NCBI RefSeq assembly: GCF_028640845.1
Contig: NC_080546.1
Span: 21,421,020-21,485,019, forward strand
Length of the DNA stretch: 64,000 nt
Source: Ahaetulla prasina
Lineage: Eukaryota; Chordata; Lepidosauria; Squamata; Colubridae
Direction: 5' to 3'
Part shown: positions 58,501 through 64,000 of the stretch, piece by piece
Position numbering within the stretch: position 1 is the first letter of the stretch
Layout of the letters: every line of letters begins with the position of its first letter
Translations under genes and position numbers: made by a program
The notes under the pieces: generated by a model
Database searches by the model: none
Told to the model about the DNA's origin: nothing
Seen by the model: only the letters and a program-made list of their open reading frames with translations

Positions 58501-58679
58501 AACTAGGGAAACTCATGGTAGAATTGGCACTTTAAGAGCCTCTACTTAAACATTGCGCCACATCAACTTTGAACAAAAATGTATTATAATAACTGAGCAG
58601 TCCTGAAAGTCTGGAATACTTGCCTTGAATCCAGTTGATTTAAATTTTAGGAAAATAGAGATGATGTTGTAGCCTTTAT

Positions 58680-58946
58680 TAGTGGTGCGTTTCAACCAGT
58701 GTTACCACCAGTTCTCTTTGCGCACTCGCTTCACGCAAGCGCATTGAATTTCAGAACAGCTGAGGCACGGCAATCCGCTATGTCGCGCCTATCAGCTGGG
58801 CTAAAAATGAACAAATATAGGTAGGTATAGCGAAAGGGCGGGCAGGAGGCCAAACTGACTGTTAGAGTGAACTGGTTCACTCTCACCTCACCATCTCCGC
58901 TACCAACTCGCCTGAACCGGGAAGAACCGGTAGCAACCCACCACTG
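58680..58946. mobile_element. hAT MITE related to GTGAAATC family
   Basis: Ends TAGTGGTGCGTTTCAACC and (complement) CAGTGGTGGGTTGC; flanks gcctttat/gcatttat. Interior unlike the other copies except the aaccggtagcaaccc end. Confidence 0.82.
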
Positions 58947-59302
58947 GCATTTATCCAATATTGTTGAGTCTGCATGTTTTTGTAATCCACCTGTCTAGTT
59001 TTTCCAGAAAAGATGTCAGTAAATAATGGGATGAGGATTTTGTTCATCAGCCATTTGTCACAGAGTCTGAAGCTGATTAAGACTGAGGTGTAACTCAACC
59101 AAAGTAGCTTAGTAAGTTTTTGTAATTAAGGAAGAGCTAGAACCTGATGTTCCTTGGTTCACCAGATTAAGACCACCTGGTCCAACCGCAAACTTATGCA
59201 TTGTACAACATACTTCTTCCCTATTTCTGAAAATATAGTGGTTTCAGAAACTAAATGAACTCAATGTCTATGGAGATTCTCAGTCATCCAGGTCATGGTT
59301 GT

Positions 59303-59467
59303 ACCAAAGGTGCTTTTTCAAGAACCAACCGTACTTTCTGGTTTTTCTTTGAAGACGTTTCACTTCTCATCCAAAAAGCTTCTTCAGAAACTTCTTCGAT
59401 GAGAAGCGAAACATCTTCAAAGAAAAACCAGAAAATCGAGTTGCCTCTTGAAAAAGCACCTTTGGTA
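59303..59467. repeat. Long fold-back repeat, ~69-bp arms
   Basis: Arms 59303-59371 and 59399-59467 pair over accaaaggtgctttttcaag, ctggtttttctttgaaga and cttctcat. The flanking cagtcatccaggtcatggt is part of the repeat. I have met this type in many vertebrate genomes, but cannot name it with certainty. Confidence 0.85.
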
Positions 59468-60014
59468 TAAATGAACTCCAGTTTGGTTTGTTGTAGAGTA
59501 ATATGTATGATTACTGATGCTTTATTTTTTTCTCAAAGATAATATTAATTTAACATTAATATCTAAGTACAGAACTGCATCTCTTAATTTCATTTAACTA
59601 AAGTAGTCAGATAAATATTATAATATTAGGTTTTGTCATGTTTGTCTATAGAGACAGAAACTGCTTATTTCCACTTCGTTGGTATCGAAAGTTATTCAGT
59701 AGTAGGAGCATATGACACCTAGTGGATGGATTAGCAAGACTTAGACCAAAATGGAGAAGCAAATGTTTTAGTGTCCTAAGCAAATCAGTCACTGTATAAT
59801 CAATAAGTGAAGTAAAATGTCTAATCTATCCCACTTCCTATATAAATCTGTCTTAAAAATAGAATGGTCCTTAAATTTTGGCAGTTTATCCATTTAAAAT
59901 CAACATACATGTCTTACTGAAGAAGAACAGATACTCAAGAGGGAGTTCGCTAGATAATGATATAAAGGCACACCTTGAACGGAGTTTCTGCTATGGGGCA
60001 GTGAATAACTAATC

Positions 60015-60136
60015 CAATGTTTCTGAAACTTGGCAACTTTAAGATGTGTGGATTTTAACTCTTGGCTGCTGACTGAGGAATTCTGGGAAGGTAACAATCC
60101 ACACATTTTAAAAGTTGCCAAGTGTCAGAAACACTG
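60015..60136. mobile_element. Palindromic hAT MITE, older copy
   Basis: Left end caatgtttctgaaacttggc, right end (complement) cagtgtttctgac; arms share cttggcaactttaag. Target duplication not clear. Confidence 0.75.
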
Positions 60137-61082
60137 GACTAGCAGTTTGCTTTTTAAGTGTCTGCATGTGTTTTTGTTTTGAATTGCTTTCTTCATTTAT
60201 GCATGGAAATTATTATTTTTTGCATTAGATGGATCCCTTGGGCTAATCATGGGATGGAATAGATTATTTATATTGGTTTGAAATGTGTGAAAATACTTGA
60301 ACTTACATGGTTTGGGTATGATAAAGTAGAACAGTAGGGAAGTTGCCACAATAAACATATCGACTTTTTTTCACCCCCTTTACAGGTTACAACAATGACA
60401 AAGTTAGTATTTGTTTCACTAGAATGGAGTTGCGCTTTGTGCTTTAAATAATTGGCATGTGTGGCTGTCCCAGAATTAAAATTCTGTAAAATAGAGCCTT
60501 GGCTTTTGAAGTAAAGCAACATAAATTGTTTGCATTTTCACTGGTGTGTGGTTTTATTTACAATATTAAATTTTGTCATGAGTAACTGGCAAATAGTAGA
60601 GTTAATAACAGCGAAAGAGTCTCTTTTTAATGTCTGCGATTAGACATTAAAATGGCTGACTTTTTTCTATCAAGATAGTCCAATGTTGCTAAATGCAGTA
60701 AAAATGAAAACATTTATTGGAATGAAATTTAATTCAAGGATTTTTCAGCCTTTCTTGCCTCTTCCCTATTCTCCCATTGATTTAGGGAAGAAATAAATTT
60801 ACGATGACTTTACTTAGCTTGTGCCGCCATCTTGTGGCATGATGTGGTAGCTGCTTATAAAAGTCAGCAAGAAATTATTCTAGGAAAACCAATTGGAAAC
60901 TGTTAGCTTTACCTGATATTTATGATTAAATGAAACACTTTTTTCCTATCTGTCTTTAATATTACAATTAACTTTCATTAACTCTTTTTTTGCTCCCATT
61001 TTCTATGTTATTCCTTATCTGTACTTGAACATCCTGGAATCGTATCCATTGTTTGTCTCTTTTCTGTCCCTCATTCCTTCAG
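60137..61082. other. Unassigned intron before 15-nt microexon
   Basis: AT-rich. Its last 130 bp are strongly pyrimidine-rich (tctttttttgctcccatttt, ctcttttctgtccctcattc), fitting the acceptor of the 61083 microexon. Confidence 0.6.
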
Positions 61083-61097
61083 TAACCCTGATGAGGT
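61083..61097 (+). CDS. PDLIM5: Candidate PDLIM5 microexon (15 nt)
   Basis: The acceptor is very strong: a long pyrimidine tract (about 61040-61080) ending ccttcag. The donor is a perfect gtaagt at 61098. The 15-nt body enters and leaves in phase 2, exactly the phase of the flanking PDLIM5 exons, and would add five residues, NPDEV, after the QQNG block. Surrounding sequence is ordinary intron. The splice sites are seen directly. That it is used is inference, supported by the known heavy alternative splicing of ENH in muscle. Confidence 0.62.
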
Positions 61098-61488
61098 GTA
61101 AGTACTTTACTAATCACTCTCTTAATGTTTGAGCTACGGTTTATATAAAATAATTGCTGTATTCTGTATTGAATTAACTTCCATTTCCTCTAAGTTTGGT
61201 AATAAGTTTTGTTATAATATTTTTTGTCTTGTTGAAATAATGGAAATAAAGTATTGCAGTAAATTAACTTTGTCCAATTGCTGTACTCCAGAAGTTTTGA
61301 GCTAAAATGGCTGTCATGCCCCTTTGGGTATATTCTATGACCTAGGAATGATCAGAATTGTTGGCTTGTAGTACATTAGTAGAATTGAGAAAGATGGTAC
61401 ATTGGGGAAGTTTGAATCTGAAAAGTATATCCTTTCCCCTTCTTTTTGTCCAGTATTTTATATAGAGAATTTTAGTCTATATTCAGTA

Positions 61489-61725
61489 CAGAGGTACGTC
61501 GGTACTCATAGTTAATTGGTTCCACAAGATGTAATGAATATCAAAAATGATGAGTGCCAAACAATTTTTTCCCATAAGGAATAATGTAGTGAGTCATAAG
61601 GCAGTTATAGCTTGTGCATTGAGTATAAAGCAGAGAATGAGTACCAGGACAAAATTTTCACATCAAAATGTGTTGAATACCAAATTCAACAAGTTTCAAA
61701 GCAGCTGAGTACCAAAGTACCACAG
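61489..61725. mobile_element. TA-target MITE (GAGGTACGTC...GAGTACCAA family)
   Basis: Ends cagaggtacgtcggtactca and (complement) ctgtggtactttggtactc, TA flanks 61487-61488 and 61726-61727. Same family as 32282-32669. Confidence 0.82.
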
Positions 61726-62010
61726 TAATTACTTTTATTTTTTAGTGTATGATGAAAACATGACAAAGAGAAATAAATGTAAACACTGAATTACTGAATT
61801 CGCTCATAAAAGAGAAATACTGTATCAGAAAGTTTAGGAAGGAGTCTTATACTAAACATCAGAAGAAAGAACTGAATGACAAGAGGTGCTCCAAAGTGAA
61901 CATAATGAGTTTCTGTGTAATAGAAATTGTTAAGCAGAGATGGAAAAGTCACGTGGATTTTTAAATGGCCTTTGTGATCTTCTTATATGAGATTCTATAA
62001 TCCTGTTCAA

Positions 62011-62360
62011 AGGGACATGATGGCTAAAACACTGAGTTGTCAATCAGAAAGGTTGGCAATTTGGCGGTTTGAATCCCTAGCGCCGCATAACGGAATGAGC
62101 TCCCGTTACTTGTCCCAGCTTCTGCCAACTGAGCAGTTCGAAAGCACGTAAAAAATGCAAGTAGAAAAATAGGGACCACCTTTGGTGGGAAGGAACAGTG
62201 TTCCGTGCGCCTTTGGCATTTAGTCATGCCGACCAAATGACCACGGAGACGTCTTCGGACAGCGCTGGCTCTTCGGCTTTGAAATGGAGATGAGCACCGC
62301 CCCCTAGAGTCAGGAACGACTACCACATATGTGCGAGGGGAATCTTTACCTTTACTTTTT
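62011..62360 (+). mobile_element. tRNA-derived SINE, ACCTTT-type tail, with target duplication
   Basis: Near full length, with part of the A-box deleted (tggctaaaacactgag). The B-box is ggtttgaatcc; tail atctttacctttac. A 14-bp duplication tataatcctgttca / tataatcctattca flanks it (61996-62009, 62361-62374), as expected from LINE-driven insertion. Confidence 0.92.
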
Positions 62361-62945
62361 TATAATCCTATTCAGGTATTGTTAAAAAAGGACCAGTCAC
62401 AGTGTGGGTTGCAATAAGTATCTTCTCAGTAAAGTTGAGCTGATGATGTCCATGAAGTTGCCCAGGTAGAGGGTAGTTTATAGTGGAGACCCTTTGCTTA
62501 TTCAAAAGTAATTATAAAGGACCCCACATTTGGAAGAAAAAAAATATCAATATGCCCAGTAGTATCAAACCGGTTGTTGTTGGTGTTTTTTTTTCCTTCA
62601 GTAGTAATTGGCTACATGCATATGATTGTTTTTTTATTAGCTATATAAGCTCACCTGACAGGTTGGGAGTTTGCCAAATTCTTGTAAACAGAAATCAGCC
62701 CTTAGCTTTGTGCCAACCTTAAGTGAGAAAATTGAGAGGGTAAAATGAGGCTCAAGTAAGCCAATACAGTTTCTCCGTTGGGAAAAATAAAATTATTATT
62801 AAATTATTTTATTTGGTGACTTGTTAATAGTACCAGCAGTTAAACTTAATATTTATAATTCTTTTGTCTTTCTGTTCTTTCTTTCTTCTCCTTATGCTGG
62901 ACTGTCCTGCATTCTGTTCCTTTGCTCTTTCCAATATGGTAAAAG

Positions 62946-62963
62946 GAAAAACCCACCTAAACG
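62946..62963 (+). CDS. PDLIM5: Candidate PDLIM5 microexon (18 nt)
   Basis: An acceptor ag at 62944-62945 follows a long C/T-rich tract (62870-62930), and the donor is gtaata at 62964. The 18-nt body is phase 2 to phase 2 and would add KNPPKR directly before PPRKH. The last bases before the acceptor are purine-rich, so the site is weaker than that of the 15-nt microexon. The basic, Pro-rich product resembles the following PPRK motif, which hints at a real exon, but RNA data are needed to prove it. Confidence 0.55.
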
Positions 62964-63212
62964 GTAATAGCCAAAATCGTGCCTTTTTGAAGTTCAATAT
63001 TATGTGCCATTTTTAACTATGGCCTGTATTTTTGATCAGGGTGAATATGGGGAAAGGGAACAAGTTGTGATAATTTACAATTTGCCTGAAATCGTTCTGC
63101 AGATCCATAATTAATTTTTATATCATTCCAAATTCTACTTAGGTTATCTTTTCTACCAGTTTAACTATTGCCTTTCCCTCCTTATTCTTCTTTACAAAAT
63201 AGTAGAAATAGG

Positions 63213-63281
63213 ATATCCTTCCTTCCTTCCTTCCTTCCTTCCTTCCTTCCTTCCTTCCTTCCTTCCTTCCTTCCTTCCTTC
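63213..63281. repeat. (CTTC)n microsatellite
   Basis: About 17 CTTC units. The frame across it on the minus strand (RKEG repeats) is an artefact. Confidence 0.97.
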
Positions 63282-63933
63282 TTTCATCTGTCTTTTTTGT
63301 TGTCTTGTTATAAGACAAAATCTTACCAATTGTTTTGTATTTAAGAAATCCCCCCATTCCCCGATATTCATTCTTTAACTATCAAAGTGAGTGTCCATAT
63401 ATATAGGATCATAGAATCTCAGTTGTGATCAACATAGCAAGTTAGCCATCTTTAACACTTGATCGACTTCATAATATTTTTTACATTTATTGTAAATTAA
63501 TATAATAAACTATATTTTAGAATAGGTATAATGGGAGAAAAAAGCACAAGAACATTTCTGTACAGTATTTTTTCCTGGAAAATGTATTTTTTCCTAGAGC
63601 CCAATACAAGGAGATACAGCTATGTGCTATCTTATTAAGAAATGTTCACTGAATTAAATGGAACTCTTCTATGAATTATTAGCTTCTATTCATGAAGTTT
63701 CTTATGTAGATATTTGATTGCAGCTTATGTTTCTTAAAAAAAGGAACAGCTGAAACCTGGTTGACATGCACTTTAGTGATTTATCTAACCTGAAGGAAGC
63801 AAAAATTTACTCCTCCAAGATTTATATTAAATACACATCATTAGCATCTTGACCTTGATCTATGTAACTGAAAAGTCAGTGTCATCAAGTTGTCTTTCAC
63901 TTATGCTTGTATTGTTCTTATTCATTGTATTAG
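63282..63933. other. Unassigned intron before PPRKH exon
   Basis: AT-rich with no recognisable repeat. The acceptor tract before 63934 is short (tattgttcttattcattgtattag), i.e. rather weak. Confidence 0.6.
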
Positions 63934-64000
63934 TCCACCACGGAAACACATTGTGTACAGAAACACAGAATTTTTCCATCCACCAGTTCATAGCAACAAC
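63934..64000 (+). CDS. PDLIM5: PDLIM5 exon, start of PPRKH segment (cut by window end)
   Basis: After the acceptor at 63932-63933, one base completes the Gly codon of exon 52912-53339. The frame then reads PPRKHIVYRNTEFFHPPVHS and continues to the last base. This matches the conserved PDLIM5 segment after the Ser/Pro linker, which precedes the conserved middle region of full-length ENH. The donor lies beyond the window. Confidence 0.92.

Larger units (their letters stand above)
1..64000 (+). other. PDLIM5: Partial PDLIM5 gene, introns and internal exons
   Basis: All host coding sequence that I can support belongs to one + strand spliced gene. The exons, joined in order, give the end of a PDZ domain, a Pro/Ser-rich linker and the start of the PPRKH segment, in the order known for PDLIM5 (ENH). 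They do not match the linkers of the paralogues PDLIM7 or LDB3. The protein anchors PKC isoforms and other partners to alpha-actinin at Z-discs and stress fibres through its PDZ and LIM domains (family knowledge). The promoter, start codon, first PDZ exons and LIM exons lie outside the window. More than 98% of the window is intron filled with transposable elements. Confidence 0.93.

Noticed and set aside
63139..63357. Minus frame with RKEG repeats and + strand CTTC run as a coding repeat
   Set aside because: Plain tetranucleotide microsatellite.
1..64000. CRISPR array, operon, phage or defence system
   Set aside because: No regularly spaced identical repeats with unique spacers and no prokaryotic gene organisation; the window is vertebrate intron.

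Overview
This window is vertebrate nuclear DNA and almost certainly comes from a squamate reptile, most likely a snake. The evidence is the repeat mix: BovB (RTE) LINEs, CR1 and L2-like LINEs, tRNA-derived SINEs with an ACCTTT-type tail, tRNA-Ser-primed Gypsy/LTR elements, and many small hAT and TA-target MITEs. It has no bacterial or viral gene organisation, and the only host gene is one spliced gene on the + strand.

That gene is PDLIM5 (Enigma homolog, ENH), a PDZ-LIM scaffold protein of the Z-disc and actin cytoskeleton. The window holds the second half of the PDZ domain (8001-8152), a short Pro-rich linker exon (50574-50616), the long Ser/Pro/Thr-rich linker exon (52912-53339), two candidate in-frame microexons (61083-61097, 15 nt; 62946-62963, 18 nt), and the start of the PPRKH exon (63934 onward, cut by the window end). 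All junctions keep splice phase 2, except the 50616/52912 junction, which is phase 0. The start codon and the LIM domains lie outside the window.

The rest is intron. 1-8000: an old BovB 3' part, a hairpin repeat, a CR1 tail, a hAT MITE and a solo LTR with U3 tandem repeats. 8153-50573 (42 kb): two further LTR relics, a decayed BovB, a four-copy tandem array, AT microsatellite, many MITEs, a 4.6 kb Gypsy element inserted in an L1 fragment (24089-28707), CR1, SINEs, 5S-rRNA-derived SINEs, and two near-identical L2-like LINE copies (35356-36168 and 38508-40142). 50617-52911: an unusual junction of 3'-half tRNA-Ser, antisense LTR and SINE tail (51318-51825). 53340-63933: SINEs, MITEs, long fold-backs and a CTTC microsatellite. 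Gaps not listed are AT-rich intron in which I recognised nothing.

The most interesting signal is the tRNA-Ser/LTR junction near 51.3-51.8 kb. About 50 nt of tRNA sequence, including the non-genomic CCA end, abuts the LTR, and the one T-loop change falls at tRNA position 58, normally m1A. This is what reverse transcription through a modified primer tRNA would leave behind.
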